From Diaminobutyricibacter sp049994905 (lineage in GTDB: Bacteria; Actinomycetota; Actinomycetes; Actinomycetales; Microbacteriaceae), in assembly GCF_049994905.1 (NCBI RefSeq), contig NZ_CP188258.1, forward strand, positions 2,666,001 to 2,730,000: a stretch of 64,000 nucleotides of DNA. The letters are read 5' to 3'. The notes beneath the pieces were generated by a model. It did no database searches. It was given only the letters and a program-made list of their open reading frames with translations, and was not told the origin of the DNA. How positions within the stretch are numbered: position 1 is the stretch's first letter; the number at the start of each line of letters is the position of its first letter. Position numbers and translations under genes: made by a program. Positions 9,168 to 17,876 of the stretch are shown here, piece by piece.

Positions 9168-9668
9168 GTGGCTCTTCCGAATGACACCGCACGCCTGCAC
9201 TTCCGCGAGATGACCGACGACGATCTCGACGAGATGGCAGCGCTGCTCGGCGACCCGGCGGTCATGGCGTTCTATGCCTCCCCGAAGTCGCGCGCGGAGG
9301 CGCAGAAGTGGATCGACTGGAACGTCGCCAACTACGCCTCCTATGGATACGGACTCTGGATCATCGAAACGCACGCCGGCGAGTTCGTGGGCGACTGCGG
9401 TCTCACCTGGCAGCCCGTCGACGGCCACCGCCAACTCGAGGTCGGCTACCACGTTCGGCACGATCTGCAGGGACAGGGATACGCGACCGAGGCGGCGCAG
9501 GCGTGCCGCGCTTTCGCCGCACGACTGGGCGAACCACATCTTGTCGCGATCATCCACCCGGACAACGTCCCGTCGCAGCGCGTCGCCCAGAAGATCGGCC
9601 TCACGCTCGAATCGACCTCGACGGACAGCCTGGGCCAACAGCGCTCCGTCTTCGGCGCGACCCTCTGA
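9168..9668 (+). CDS. GNAT family N-acetyltransferase (RimJ type)
   Basis: 166-residue acetyltransferase of the Acetyltransf_3/RimJ-like group. The acetyl-CoA-binding signature is GYHVRHDLQGQGYATEA (Q/R-x-x-G-x-G/A type) around residues 98-114, and IHPDNVPSQRVAQKIG follows. These enzymes transfer acetyl groups to protein N-termini or small amines; the substrate is not evident. The GTG start at 9168 was chosen because the protein begins at the expected family position and a -10-like hexamer lies six bases upstream. It stands alone, divergent from the ATPase/VWA pair. Confidence 0.85.
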   Translation: MALPNDTARLHFREMTDDDLDEMAALLGDPAVMAFYASPKSRAEAQKWIDWNVANYASYGYGLWIIETHAGEFVGDCGLTWQPVDGHRQLEVGYHVRHDLQGQGYATEAAQACRAFAARLGEPHLVAIIHPDNVPSQRVAQKIGLTLESTSTDSLGQQRSVFGATL

Positions 9669-9679
9669 CTCGGGCGATT

Positions 9680-9732
9680 GTTTGCCAAAAGCTCCGGGTT
9701 GTGTTCGATCCGAAGCCAGTCTTTTGGCGAAC
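9680..9732. repeat. 12-bp inverted repeat with 29-base spacer
   Basis: GTTTGCCAAAAG at 9680-9691 pairs with CTTTTGGCGAAC at 9721-9732 (one mismatch). It lies between convergent genes, like the dyad at 5522-5580. A two-way transcription stop or a protein-binding dyad is possible. Confidence 0.55.
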
Positions 9733-9741
9733 GGATGCGGT

Positions 9742-9788
9742 CGCGACGCTAGAGCGCGACGCTAGAGCGCGGGCGACGCTAGAGCGCG
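9742..9788. repeat. Short tandem repeat duplicating a stop-codon region
   Basis: CGCGACGCTAGAG occurs at 9742-9754 and 9755-9767, and CGACGCTAGAGCGCGGG follows from 9774. The third copy contains the real TAG stop (minus strand, 9781-9779) of the MFS gene; the first two repeat the same end sequence beyond it. It looks like local slippage duplication. Confidence 0.6.
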
Positions 9789-11365
9789 GGCGTCTCCTTG
9801 AGGGGCACGTCGGGCAGGCGCAGCATCCGGAAAGACAGGAACAGACCGATCAGGCCGGCGGCGAGCGGCACGAGAAGTGCGATCTGCAGTGCGATCGGCC
9901 GCGCCTCCGTGTTGATGCGGAGCACCTCATCCTTGATGTCCTGCGGCTGCCCGGCCAGCTGCTCCTCGAGCTGGGTGTTGCTCATCACCTGGGCGTCATG
10001 TTCGAGTGTCTGCACGATCTGCTGTTGCTCCGCGTCCGGAAGGACCGTGCTCGAGGTGGCCATGCCCGAGAAGATCGGCGCGAGCGCTGCGAGCAGGATG
10101 GCCCCGGCGAACGCCAGGCCGAACGAGAGGCCGAACGAGCCGGCCGCGGAGTTGACGCCGGCGGCCTCGCTGACCCGCTCATCCGAGATCGGCGACAGCG
10201 TGTAGTTGTTCAGCTGCGACACCATGAAGCCGAGACCCGCACCAGCGATGATGAGCGGAACCAGCAGCCACCATCCGGAGTCGGCTCGCGGCACGATCGG
10301 TATCAGGATGATCAGCCCGAGGCACAACAGCGCGAAACCCCATCGGATGAGCACCACCGGTCGCCGACGGCCCGCACGCTTGCCGGCGAGTGCGGCTATC
10401 GCGAACATCGTCAGCGAGAGCGGCGCGATCGACAGGCCTGCCTGCAGCGCGTTGTATTCGAACACCATCTGGAGGTAGATCGGCAGCACGATCATGGTGC
10501 CGCCGAGCGCGATCTGCTGCAGCATCTGCTGCGAGACGCCGAACCGGAACTGTTTCGACCTGAACAGGTCGGGGTCGAGCAGCGTTGCCAGGCTGCGCCG
10601 CTTGCGCCGCCTGAGCCAGAACACGAGCCCGACCAGCCCCAGCACGCCGACGGCGAGCAGCACCCCGACGGAGCCGGCGCCCTCCTGCCACGCAAGGATG
10701 CTGAGCACGATTCCGCCCATGCCGACGACCGACAGCCCTGAGCCGACCCAGTCCACTTTTCTCGAACCCGTGTACCGAACGTCGTGCACGAGCTTGATGC
10801 CCGAGAGCACCACGGCGATGATCACGGCTTCGAGTAGGAAGGCTATGCGCCACGAGAGGAAGGTCGTGATCAGACCGCCGAGGAGCGGACCGACGGCGGC
10901 CGCGATCGCCGCGGAGGCGCCGACGAGCGCGTATGCGCGCACCTGGCTCTTGCCCTGGAAATTTCCGTGGATGAGCGACTGCATCGCCGGAAGAAGAAGG
11001 GATGCGCCGAGCCCGCCGATGATCGCCCAGAACACGATGATCGCCCAGATGGTCTGGGCGAGGGTCATCGCGAGCGCGCCTGTCGCATACGCCAGGAGGC
11101 CGATCACGTAGGCGCGTTTGCGCCCGATCAGGTCTCCGATCTTGCTGCCGATCAGGATGAACGCCGCCGAGACCAGCGCCTCGAGCGCGATCGCGGACTG
11201 AACGCTGCTCACCGTCGAATTCAGGTCGCGCACGACAGCGGAGATCGAGACGTTCATGATCGAGGTGTCGACGACGAGCACGAACATCGCCATCGCGAGC
11301 AGCAGCGCCAAGCGCCCGTTGAAGGCCTCGGTCTTGTCTGCGGCGCCGGTCTTTTCGCCCGTCAT
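9779..11365 (-). CDS. DHA2-type MFS multidrug exporter
   Basis: About 528-residue transporter with roughly 14 hydrophobic segments, typical of DHA2 drug:proton antiporters. Family motifs include VVDTSIMNVS in the first helix and GSKIGDLIGRKRAY as the loop 2-3 motif A. It is expected to export hydrophobic compounds across the plasma membrane. The ATG at 11365 is preferred because TATCGT lies six bases upstream (11377-11372), suggesting a leaderless mRNA; an in-frame ATG at 11404 would overlap a palindromic site. The gene lies downstream of another MFS gene and a small membrane protein gene on the same strand. Confidence 0.85.
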   Translation of the reverse strand: MTGEKTGAADKTEAFNGRLALLLAMAMFVLVVDTSIMNVSISAVVRDLNSTVSSVQSAIALEALVSAAFILIGSKIGDLIGRKRAYVIGLLAYATGALAMTLAQTIWAIIVFWAIIGGLGASLLLPAMQSLIHGNFQGKSQVRAYALVGASAAIAAAVGPLLGGLITTFLSWRIAFLLEAVIIAVVLSGIKLVHDVRYTGSRKVDWVGSGLSVVGMGGIVLSILAWQEGAGSVGVLLAVGVLGLVGLVFWLRRRKRRSLATLLDPDLFRSKQFRFGVSQQMLQQIALGGTMIVLPIYLQMVFEYNALQAGLSIAPLSLTMFAIAALAGKRAGRRRPVVLIRWGFALLCLGLIILIPIVPRADSGWWLLVPLIIAGAGLGFMVSQLNNYTLSPISDERVSEAAGVNSAAGSFGLSFGLAFAGAILLAALAPIFSGMATSSTVLPDAEQQQIVQTLEHDAQVMSNTQLEEQLAGQPQDIKDEVLRINTEARPIALQIALLVPLAAGLIGLFLSFRMLRLPDVPLKETPAL

Positions 11366-11371
11366 TCCCTC

Positions 11372-11418
11372 ACGATAGGGGCGGTCCGGGCGTCCGGGCG
11401 TCATCCGTTCCGGGTGAT
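11372..11418 (-). promoter_or_regulatory. -10-like hexamer and GGGTGAT-type palindrome upstream of MFS gene
   Basis: On the minus strand TATCGT (11377-11372) lies six bases before the ATG at 11365. A degenerate copy of the recurring palindrome, GTCATCC-N5-GGGTGAT on the plus strand (11400-11418), is centred about 34 bases upstream of that hexamer, close to the spacing seen at the 28866 site. Confidence 0.4.
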
Positions 11419-11434
11419 GCCAGCGGGAAGAGCG

Positions 11435-11605
11435 CTAATCGAACATCGGCAGTATGTGCACCGGTATTGCAATCGAGAGCGCGATGCAGAGGATCCCCGA
11501 GAAGAAGACGAGCCCCTGCCAGCTGGGCAGCCCCGTCGCGTACCCGAGAATCACGATGCCGCCCACGAACAGGACGAACGAAACGATGACTGCAACTACT
11601 CTCAT
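11435..11605 (-). CDS. 56-residue two-helix membrane protein
   Basis: Small hydrophobic protein with two likely membrane helices (about residues 3-22 and 31-50) around a short Gly/Pro-containing turn (GYATGLPSW). Its ATG overlaps the TGA stop of the upstream MFS gene as ATGA (11605-11602), so it should be translated by coupling to that gene. That overlap and the uniformly hydrophobic reading frame are the evidence that it is real. It may be an accessory subunit of the transporter or a small stress-type membrane protein; no family was recognised. Confidence 0.65.
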   Translation of the reverse strand: MRVVAVIVSFVLFVGGIVILGYATGLPSWQGLVFFSGILCIALSIAIPVHILPMFD

Positions 11606-12882
11606 GGTTCTGCCACCTCCGGTGCGGCCGGTGCCGCTTCCTCTCGAGCGATGTTCGTATCCGCTGGATCATGCTGGCGCCGGCTGGCGAACAGGAACGG
11701 GATGCCGACAAGCTGGATCGCCCCGCCGATCACGAACGACGTTCCGTACCCCCATACGTCTGCTGCGCGGCCCAGGGCGGGCTGGATGAACACCCCGCCC
11801 AGGCTCCCGAACAGCGATTCGAACGACAGCACCGTCGCACGCTGCTTCGAGGGGATCATGTCGTTGATGTAGGACTGCTGGATCGGCCCCGAGACCGCGA
11901 AGACGAATCCCCAGATCACCAGGAACACCACGGCCAGCCAGAACATGCTGGTCACGCCGAGCACGACGAGGGCGACGACGCTGGCGATGGAGGCTCCGAT
12001 GATCGTGCTCGTGCGGCGGGCGAACAGCCTGCGCACGCGTGACGCCAGGAGTCCACCGCCGACCTGCGACAACGACAGGATCGCAGCTGCGAGACCGGCG
12101 ATCGAGTACGCCGTCTTGTCGCCGTAGAGCTGGAGCAGGTAGGGCTGCAGCGCGTAGAACGCGTAGATGCCGACACCGGATGCGAAAGGCGCTGCAAGGA
12201 TCACGTAACGCACGGAGCGCTTCTTGAGGCCGTGCTCGATCGACATGTTCAGGACGTTCCTGGTCGCCTTGATCGGACCCATCGACTTGTCGGGCTTGAA
12301 CCCCAGGTCCTTCATCACGAACGCCGCGAAGACGAGCATCACCACGAGGATCCCCGCGCGTATGAGGAAGGGGACACCGAGGTTGGTCGCTTGCGCGACC
12401 ACGCCGCCGAGCACGGAGCCGGTGAACATGGCGATGCCCGTGACCACCAGGCCTCTGCCGAAAACGGCCTCGAGGCTGCCGGTGAAGCCGGTGAACGCCA
12501 GCGCATCGACGAGCCAGGCGTCGACCGCGCCGGAGAAGAACGTGAACCCGAGCCCGAGAAGGATCGAGACGATCGCCCACCACACGAACGGTGCGTGCCA
12601 GAGCCAGAGGAGCCAGTACAGCGCCGTCGTGACGGACAGGGTGATCGTTCCCAGCACATACGACACCTTGCGGCCGATCGTGTCGGCGACCACACCGGTC
12701 GGGATCTCGAAGATCACCATGCCGGCGGTGAAGAACGCGTTTGCGGCGAACGCTTCGAAGTTCGTCAGTCCGGCGTCGAGCAGGAAGATCGTGTTGATGC
12801 CCCAGATGAACGACGCCGCGAGAGTGTTGCCGAGAAGAAGAGTGAGGTAGATGCGCTGCACACGCCGCGCTGCCGGGTTCAT
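11602..12882 (-). CDS. MFS transporter, 12-helix type
   Basis: 426-residue major facilitator with about 12 hydrophobic segments. The loop 2-3 motif reads GVVADTIGRKVSY, and the region near EIPTGVVAD is typical of MFS_1 permeases. The C-terminal tail is Ala/Glu/Pro-rich and cytoplasmic. The substrate is not evident. The ATG at 12882 has no obvious Shine-Dalgarno; a 12-bp palindrome (ACCCGATCGGGT, 12931-12942) lies upstream in the gap shared with the divergent helicase gene. The gene overlaps the following small membrane protein gene, so the two form an operon. Confidence 0.85.
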   Translation of the reverse strand: MNPAARRVQRIYLTLLLGNTLAASFIWGINTIFLLDAGLTNFEAFAANAFFTAGMVIFEIPTGVVADTIGRKVSYVLGTITLSVTTALYWLLWLWHAPFVWWAIVSILLGLGFTFFSGAVDAWLVDALAFTGFTGSLEAVFGRGLVVTGIAMFTGSVLGGVVAQATNLGVPFLIRAGILVVMLVFAAFVMKDLGFKPDKSMGPIKATRNVLNMSIEHGLKKRSVRYVILAAPFASGVGIYAFYALQPYLLQLYGDKTAYSIAGLAAAILSLSQVGGGLLASRVRRLFARRTSTIIGASIASVVALVVLGVTSMFWLAVVFLVIWGFVFAVSGPIQQSYINDMIPSKQRATVLSFESLFGSLGGVFIQPALGRAADVWGYGTSFVIGGAIQLVGIPFLFASRRQHDPADTNIAREEAAPAAPEVAEP

Positions 12883-12930
12883 GACCCGGCACCGATCGCT
12901 GCAGCGCGTTCGTCCACAGACCCATCATCG

Positions 12931-12971
12931 ACCCGATCGGGTGCGGATGGCTAGCGTACGGGGACTACCGT
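12931..12971. promoter_or_regulatory. Palindrome and -10-like hexamer between MFS and helicase genes
   Basis: ACCCGATCGGGT (12931-12942) is a perfect 12-bp palindrome in the divergent gap. TACCGT at 12966-12971 lies six bases before the helicase ATG at 12978, consistent with a leaderless transcript. The palindrome is positioned to affect either direction. Confidence 0.4.
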
Positions 12972-12977
12972 TGGAGC

Positions 12978-14759
12978 ATGACGCCTCCGGAAACTGAGCC
13001 GAGCGAGGCAGACGATGCCCGCGAAGCGATCACCTTCTCTGAGCTCGGGCTGAGCGACGCGACACTCAAAGCCCTCAAAGATGTCGGCTACGAGACCCCG
13101 TCGGCGATCCAGGCCGCGACCATCCCCTTGCTGCTCGCCGGACGCGACGTCGTCGGCCTCGCCCAGACGGGCACCGGCAAGACCGCTGCGTTCGCGCTGC
13201 CGATCCTGTCGCGGCTGGACACCTCGCAGAAGGTCCCCCAGGCGCTCGTGCTCGCTCCGACGCGCGAACTCGCCCTGCAGGTCTGCGAGGCGTTCGAGAA
13301 GTATGCCGCCCACATCCGGGGCGTTCACGTTCTTCCGGTCTACGGCGGCCAGGGCTACGGGATCCAGCTCTCGGCCCTGCGACGCGGTGTGCACGTCGTC
13401 GTCGGAACGCCCGGCCGCATCATGGATCATCTCGAGAAGGGCACACTCGACCTCTCCGAGCTGAAGTACCTCGTGCTCGACGAGGCCGACGAGATGCTCA
13501 AGATGGGCTTCGCAGAAGACGTCGAGACGATCCTCGCCGACACCCCGGACGACAAGCAGGTTGCGTTGTTCTCGGCGACGATGCCCGCCCAGATCCGTCG
13601 GATCTCCAAGAAATACCTGCACGATCCAGAAGAGGTCACGGTCAAGAACAAGACCACGACCTCGGCCAACACGAGCCAGCGCTACCTGATGGTGTCGTAT
13701 CCGCAGAAAGTCGACGCGCTCACGCGCATCCTCGAGGTCGAGAACTTCGAGGGGATGATCATCTTCGTGCGCACCAAGAACGAGACGGAGACGCTGGCGG
13801 AGAAGCTGCGCGCCCGCGGCTACTCCGCGATGGCGATCAGCGGCGACGTTGCGCAGGCCCAGCGGGAGCGCACCGTCGAGCAGCTCCGGTCGGGCAAGCT
13901 CGACATCCTGGTGGCGACGGATGTGGCGGCGCGCGGTCTCGACGTCGAGCGCATCAGTCACGTCGTCAACTACGACATCCCGATCGACACGGAATCCTAT
14001 GTGCACCGCATCGGGCGCACCGGGCGAGCCGGCCGCAGCGGCGCCGCCATCAGCTTCGTCACCCCGCGCGAGCGCCGCCTGCTCTCGGCCATCGAGAAGG
14101 CGACGCGGCAGCCGCTGACCCAGATGCAGCTTCCGACCGTCGAGGATGTGAACGTCACGCGCCTCGCCCGTTTCGACGACGCGATCACCGAAGCACTCGC
14201 CCAGGCCGACCGCATCGCGCGCTTCCGCGACATCATCGAGCATTACGTCGAACACCACGACGTTCCCGAGGCCGATGTGGCCGCCGCGCTCGCCGTCGTC
14301 GCCCAGGGCGAGGAGCCGCTCCTGTTGTCGGCCGACGACGCGCTGGCGCGACGTGTCGAACGGGATGACCGTTCCCGTGACGACCGCGGCGAACGCCCCG
14401 ACCGGGGTGCCCGGGGCGAACGCGGCGGACGTGCCGAGCGTCGCGTGCGGCCGAGCAGCGGTCCGATGTCGTCCTACCGCATCGAGGTGGGCAGGCGGCA
14501 GAAGGTGGAACCCCGCCAGATCGTCGGAGCGCTCGCCAACGAGGGCGGGCTGAGCCGCGAGGACTTCGGGGCGATCAAGATCCTTCCCGACTTCTCGCTG
14601 GTCGAACTGCCGGCCGATCTCCCGGGTGACACGCTCGCCCGGCTCCAGGACACTCGGATCAGCGGCAAGCTCATCGAGATCCGTCCGGACCGCGGCCGCG
14701 GAGGCCGTCGCGACGACCGGGATGACCGTCCCCAGCGCAAGCCACGTCACGGCAACTGA
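12978..14759 (+). CDS. deaD: DEAD-box ATP-dependent RNA helicase
   Basis: 593-residue helicase of the DeaD/CsdA type that unwinds RNA during ribosome assembly or cold and stress growth. Seen motifs: Walker A AQTGTGKT (residues 62-69), PTRELALQ, DEAD (168-171), SAT (199-201), then VATDVAARGLDVERI and HRIGRTGRAGRSG in the second RecA domain. A low-complexity Arg/Asp/Gly linker is followed by a DbpA-type RNA-binding domain (about 490-565, MSSYRIEVGRR) and a basic tail. The ATG is probably the transcription start, since TACCGT lies six bases upstream. It is divergent from the MFS operon. The exact paralogue is uncertain, so the gene symbol is tentative. Confidence 0.9.
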   Translation: MTPPETEPSEADDAREAITFSELGLSDATLKALKDVGYETPSAIQAATIPLLLAGRDVVGLAQTGTGKTAAFALPILSRLDTSQKVPQALVLAPTRELALQVCEAFEKYAAHIRGVHVLPVYGGQGYGIQLSALRRGVHVVVGTPGRIMDHLEKGTLDLSELKYLVLDEADEMLKMGFAEDVETILADTPDDKQVALFSATMPAQIRRISKKYLHDPEEVTVKNKTTTSANTSQRYLMVSYPQKVDALTRILEVENFEGMIIFVRTKNETETLAEKLRARGYSAMAISGDVAQAQRERTVEQLRSGKLDILVATDVAARGLDVERISHVVNYDIPIDTESYVHRIGRTGRAGRSGAAISFVTPRERRLLSAIEKATRQPLTQMQLPTVEDVNVTRLARFDDAITEALAQADRIARFRDIIEHYVEHHDVPEADVAAALAVVAQGEEPLLLSADDALARRVERDDRSRDDRGERPDRGARGERGGRAERRVRPSSGPMSSYRIEVGRRQKVEPRQIVGALANEGGLSREDFGAIKILPDFSLVELPADLPGDTLARLQDTRISGKLIEIRPDRGRGGRRDDRDDRPQRKPRHGN

Positions 14760-14769
14760 ATTGCAAGTA

Positions 14770-14798
14770 TTGACACGCGCGCCCGACGGGAATTGAAT
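14770..14798 (+). promoter_or_regulatory. Sigma-70-like promoter upstream of beta-helix gene
   Basis: TTGACA at 14770-14775 is followed after 17 bases by TTGAAT at 14793-14798. It lies about 115 bases upstream of the start at 14914, leaving a long untranslated leader in which I see no known riboswitch. Confidence 0.5.
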
Positions 14799-14913
14799 AC
14801 GGGGCGTCGGCTCGGACTCCACCAGGATCCGGCCCCGCCGGCAACCGCCTGAAGCGACCCGAGGCACGTGGCAGTTGCGGGGGTTCATCCGACCCGCCAG
14901 AAATCAGGTAATG

Positions 14914-16764
14914 ATGCCTCGGAAGCTCCTCGTCTTCATCGCTGCCTTCGCGCTTGCTGTCGCCGGACTCGGCGCAGCGCAGACCGCGACCGCGTCTCCT
15001 CCGCCCCCCGCACCGGCATCCCCCGGCTTCGGACCGAACGTGGTCGTGTTCGATCCGAGCATGCCGCAGAGCCAGATCCAGGCGACCGTCGACAGCATCG
15101 CGAACCAGCAGGTCGACAACGAGATGGGCACACAGCGTTATGCGCTCCTGTTCAAGCCGGGGACGTACGGGTCAGCAGCCAGCCCGCTGATCTTCCAGGT
15201 CGGCTACTACACCGAGATCGCGGGCCTCGGGCAGTCGCCGAGCGACGTGACCATCAATGGCCAGGTGAACGTCTTCAACCGGTGTCTCGCAGCGAACAAC
15301 TGCATCGCGCTCGACAACTTCTGGCGCTCGATGTCGAACCTCACCATCAACCCTGTGGGCGGCGAAGGCTGCCGTGCCAACACCGAGTTCTGGGCCGTCT
15401 CGCAGGCATCGCCGCTGCGCCGGGTCGACGTCACGGGCAAGCTCACCTTCATGGACTACTGCACCGCAGGACCCCAGTACGCGAGCGGTGGTTTTCTCGC
15501 CGACTCGAAAACCGCCGACATCATCAACGGATCGCAGCAGCAGTTCCTGACCCGCGACAGCAGCATCCGTTCGTGGTCCAACGGCGTCTGGAACCAGGTG
15601 TTCTCCGGCGTGACCGGAGCGCCGGCGCAATCCTTCCCCACTCCCCCGTACACGACACTTGCGACCACCCCGGCCAGCCGGGAGAAGCCGTACCTGTACG
15701 TGGATGCGAACGGCGCGTACAACGTGTTCGTGCCCGCCGCGCGTACCAACTCGTCCGGACCGACATGGACCGCGGGTGAGACCCCCGGGCGTTCCCTCCC
15801 GTTGAGCAGCTTCTACCTGGCACGGCCGACCGACTCGGTGAAGACGATCAACCACCAGCTCGATCGTGGAAAGAACCTGTTGCTGACACCCGGTGTCTAC
15901 AACGTCGACCACAGCATCCGCGTCGACCGGCCGGGCACGATCGTGCTCGGACTGGGCGTCGCAACTCTGACGGCCGTCGGGGGCGCGATCCCTCTGACCG
16001 TCGGTGATGTGCCCTCCGTCGACATCGCAGGCCTCATGATCGACGCGGGCACCGTGAACTCGCCCGCTCTGCTCCAGCTGGGCTCCGGCCACGCGCACGG
16101 AGACCAGGGAGATCAGGGAGATCAGGGAGATCAGGGCGGCCAGGGGCACGGGCATGGATGGTCGTCGCAGCCGACCGCGCTGCAGGACGTGTTCTTCCGT
16201 GTCGGCGGCCCACACGAGGGCAAGGCGACGGTGAGCCTCGTCGTCAACACCAGCAACGTGATCCTCGACGACATCTGGGCCTGGCGCGCCGACCACGGAA
16301 CGGGCGTCGGCTGGACCGTGAACACCGCCGACACCGGCGTCGTGGTCAACGGCTCCGACGTCACCGCGACGGGGCTCTTCGTCGAGCACTACCAGAAGTA
16401 CAACGTGATCTGGAACGGGGAGAACGGCACGACCATCTTCTTCCAGAACGAGCTGCCCTACGACGCGCCCGACCAGGCCGCCTGGCAGCACGACGGCGTA
16501 CTCGGCTGGGCCGCATACAAGGTCAGCGACCGGGTGAAGAGCAACCAGCTCTGGGGCGGAGGGTCCTACATCTTCACCAACGTCGACCCGACGCTGCACG
16601 CCACGCGCGGGTTCGAGGTACCGGTGAAGTCGGGCATCCAGCTCCACGACCTGCTCACCGTGAACCTCGGCGCAGGAACGCTGGATCACGTCGTGAACGA
16701 CACGGGCGACGCGGCCACGACCGCCCACATCGGAACTCCGGTCTACGTGGTCACTGCCCCGTAG
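14914..16764 (+). CDS. Secreted right-handed beta-helix protein
   Basis: 616-residue secreted protein. The N-terminal signal peptide (about residues 1-28) ends near ATA-SPP. The body matches a family of actinobacterial secreted proteins often misannotated as adenylyl cyclase or coagulation-factor-domain proteins and related to GH55/pectate-lyase beta-helices (LLFKPGTYGSAASPLIFQVG, then YYTEIAGLG). A carbohydrate-active role is likely but unproven. A collagen-like Gly-Asp-Gln repeat interrupts the fold at residues 396-410. The second of two adjacent ATGs is used; AGG lies a few bases upstream of it, and a TTGACA-type promoter lies further upstream. A strong stem follows the stop. Confidence 0.75.
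   Translation: MPRKLLVFIAAFALAVAGLGAAQTATASPPPPAPASPGFGPNVVVFDPSMPQSQIQATVDSIANQQVDNEMGTQRYALLFKPGTYGSAASPLIFQVGYYTEIAGLGQSPSDVTINGQVNVFNRCLAANNCIALDNFWRSMSNLTINPVGGEGCRANTEFWAVSQASPLRRVDVTGKLTFMDYCTAGPQYASGGFLADSKTADIINGSQQQFLTRDSSIRSWSNGVWNQVFSGVTGAPAQSFPTPPYTTLATTPASREKPYLYVDANGAYNVFVPAARTNSSGPTWTAGETPGRSLPLSSFYLARPTDSVKTINHQLDRGKNLLLTPGVYNVDHSIRVDRPGTIVLGLGVATLTAVGGAIPLTVGDVPSVDIAGLMIDAGTVNSPALLQLGSGHAHGDQGDQGDQGDQGGQGHGHGWSSQPTALQDVFFRVGGPHEGKATVSLVVNTSNVILDDIWAWRADHGTGVGWTVNTADTGVVVNGSDVTATGLFVEHYQKYNVIWNGENGTTIFFQNELPYDAPDQAAWQHDGVLGWAAYKVSDRVKSNQLWGGGSYIFTNVDPTLHATRGFEVPVKSGIQLHDLLTVNLGAGTLDHVVNDTGDAATTAHIGTPVYVVTAP
16099..16143 (+). repeat. 9-bp tandem repeat encoding Gly-Asp-Gln
   Basis: Four 9-base units (GGAGAYCAG) followed by one GGCGGCCAG unit, inside the beta-helix gene. 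They encode (GDQ)4-GGQ, a collagen-like Gly-X-Y run next to a His/Gly-rich stretch. Copy number may vary between strains. Confidence 0.8.
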
Positions 16765-16778
16765 CCGGATCGTTGGCC

Positions 16779-16817
16779 TGCGGAGGGCGCGCGGCACTCA
16801 GCCGCACGCCCTCCGCA
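16779..16817. terminator. Bidirectional terminator-like stem
   Basis: TGCGGAGGGCG (16779-16789) pairs perfectly with CGCCCTCCGCA (16807-16817) around a 17-base loop. It lies between convergent genes. No U-tract is present, as is common in GC-rich actinobacteria. Confidence 0.65.
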
Positions 16818-16823
16818 GCGCGT

Positions 16824-17837
16824 TCATTGAGGCAGCGAGCGCGGCATTCCGAACGACGGAAGCACGCCGGCGTCGAAACGCGTAATGCCGCTGACGCCGT
16901 CGCTGCGCACGTCGAGCACGAAGAACCCGGCGGCGTGTCGGATGCCGCCCGACGGCGACCGCACGTACATCGCGAAAGCGGGCTGGCCGTTCGCTCGCGT
17001 CGGGACAAGGTCGTAGACGCGTCCTGCACGCATGATCACGACGTCGAAGAACCGGCCGACGGCTTCGCGTCCGTCGTATTCGAGTGCCATCGGCGGCATG
17101 GTCATGCGCACGTCAGCGGTGAGCAGCTCGATGAGGGCAGCCACGTCACCGGATTCGTACGCCTTCGCGAACTCGGCGACGAGTGCCCGTTCGGATGCCG
17201 AGCCGGCAGGCAGCATCCGCTCGCTCCCGCTCTGCGGCAGGCTGCGCCTGAGACCCGCGCGGGCGCGCTTGAGAGCACTGTTCACCGACTCGATCGTCGC
17301 GTCGAGCATATCGGCCACCTCGGACGCGTGGAACCCGAGCACGTCGCGCAGGATGAGCACCGCCACCTGACGCGGCGGCAGGATCTGCAGCGCCGTCACA
17401 AAAGCCAGCGAGATGGACTCGGTCTGCTCGTAACGCGCCTCCGGACCGGCCGGCAGACTCACACCATCGAGGAGCGTGTCGGGATACGGCTCGAGCCAGA
17501 CCACTTCGCCCAGCCTTGTCGGCTCGGGCGGTTCGATGTCAGGGATGCTCCACTCCTTCGCCGGGCGACGACTGGCTGAGCGCCGCGCATTGAGGCAGCG
17601 GTTGGTGGCGATCCGGTAGAGCCAGGTGCGCAGGGACGATCGTCCTTCGAAGCCGCTGAGGCCCTGCCAGGCGGTCAGCAGGGTGTCCTGCAACGCGTCC
17701 TCGGCATCCTGAAGCGATCCGAGCATCCGATAGCAATGCACCTGCAGCTCACGCCGGTGCGGCTCGACCAGGTCACGGAAGGCCTCGCCGTCTCCCGAAC
17801 GCGCCCGGGCGACCAGCTCACCGGTTACCACGCTCAT
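16824..17837 (-). CDS. ECF sigma factor with SnoaL-like C-terminal domain
   Basis: 337-residue sigma-70 family factor. Sigma region 2 lies at about residues 10-80 (CYRMLGSLQDAEDALQDT) and region 4 at about 140-200 (LPPRQVAVLILRDVLGF, then SVNSALKRARAGLR). A SnoaL-like domain follows at about 215-330. It fits the long ECF group annotated as TIGR02960 (SigX5-like), where the tail rather than an anti-sigma factor is thought to control activity. The ATG at 17837 has a ribosome-binding site (AAGGGCGAG). It is divergent from an SDR gene across a 62-bp nested dyad, so autoregulation and control of the SDR are plausible. Confidence 0.85.
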   Translation of the reverse strand: MSVVTGELVARARSGDGEAFRDLVEPHRRELQVHCYRMLGSLQDAEDALQDTLLTAWQGLSGFEGRSSLRTWLYRIATNRCLNARRSASRRPAKEWSIPDIEPPEPTRLGEVVWLEPYPDTLLDGVSLPAGPEARYEQTESISLAFVTALQILPPRQVAVLILRDVLGFHASEVADMLDATIESVNSALKRARAGLRRSLPQSGSERMLPAGSASERALVAEFAKAYESGDVAALIELLTADVRMTMPPMALEYDGREAVGRFFDVVIMRAGRVYDLVPTRANGQPAFAMYVRSPSGGIRHAAGFFVLDVRSDGVSGITRFDAGVLPSFGMPRSLPQ

Positions 17838-17876
17838 CGTCTCGCCCTTTCGTTCGACAACAGTTCTACCGGTACT

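Noticed and set aside
12951..14888. Long minus-strand frame opposite the helicase gene
   Set aside because: The plus-strand helicase carries all family motifs; the opposite frame has none.
16099..16143. Regular repeat considered as a CRISPR-like array
   Set aside because: Units are 9 bases, in frame and without spacers; it is a coding repeat.
15172..16797. Long minus-strand frame opposite the beta-helix gene
   Set aside because: Antisense shadow of a secreted protein gene, with no coherent domain or start context.
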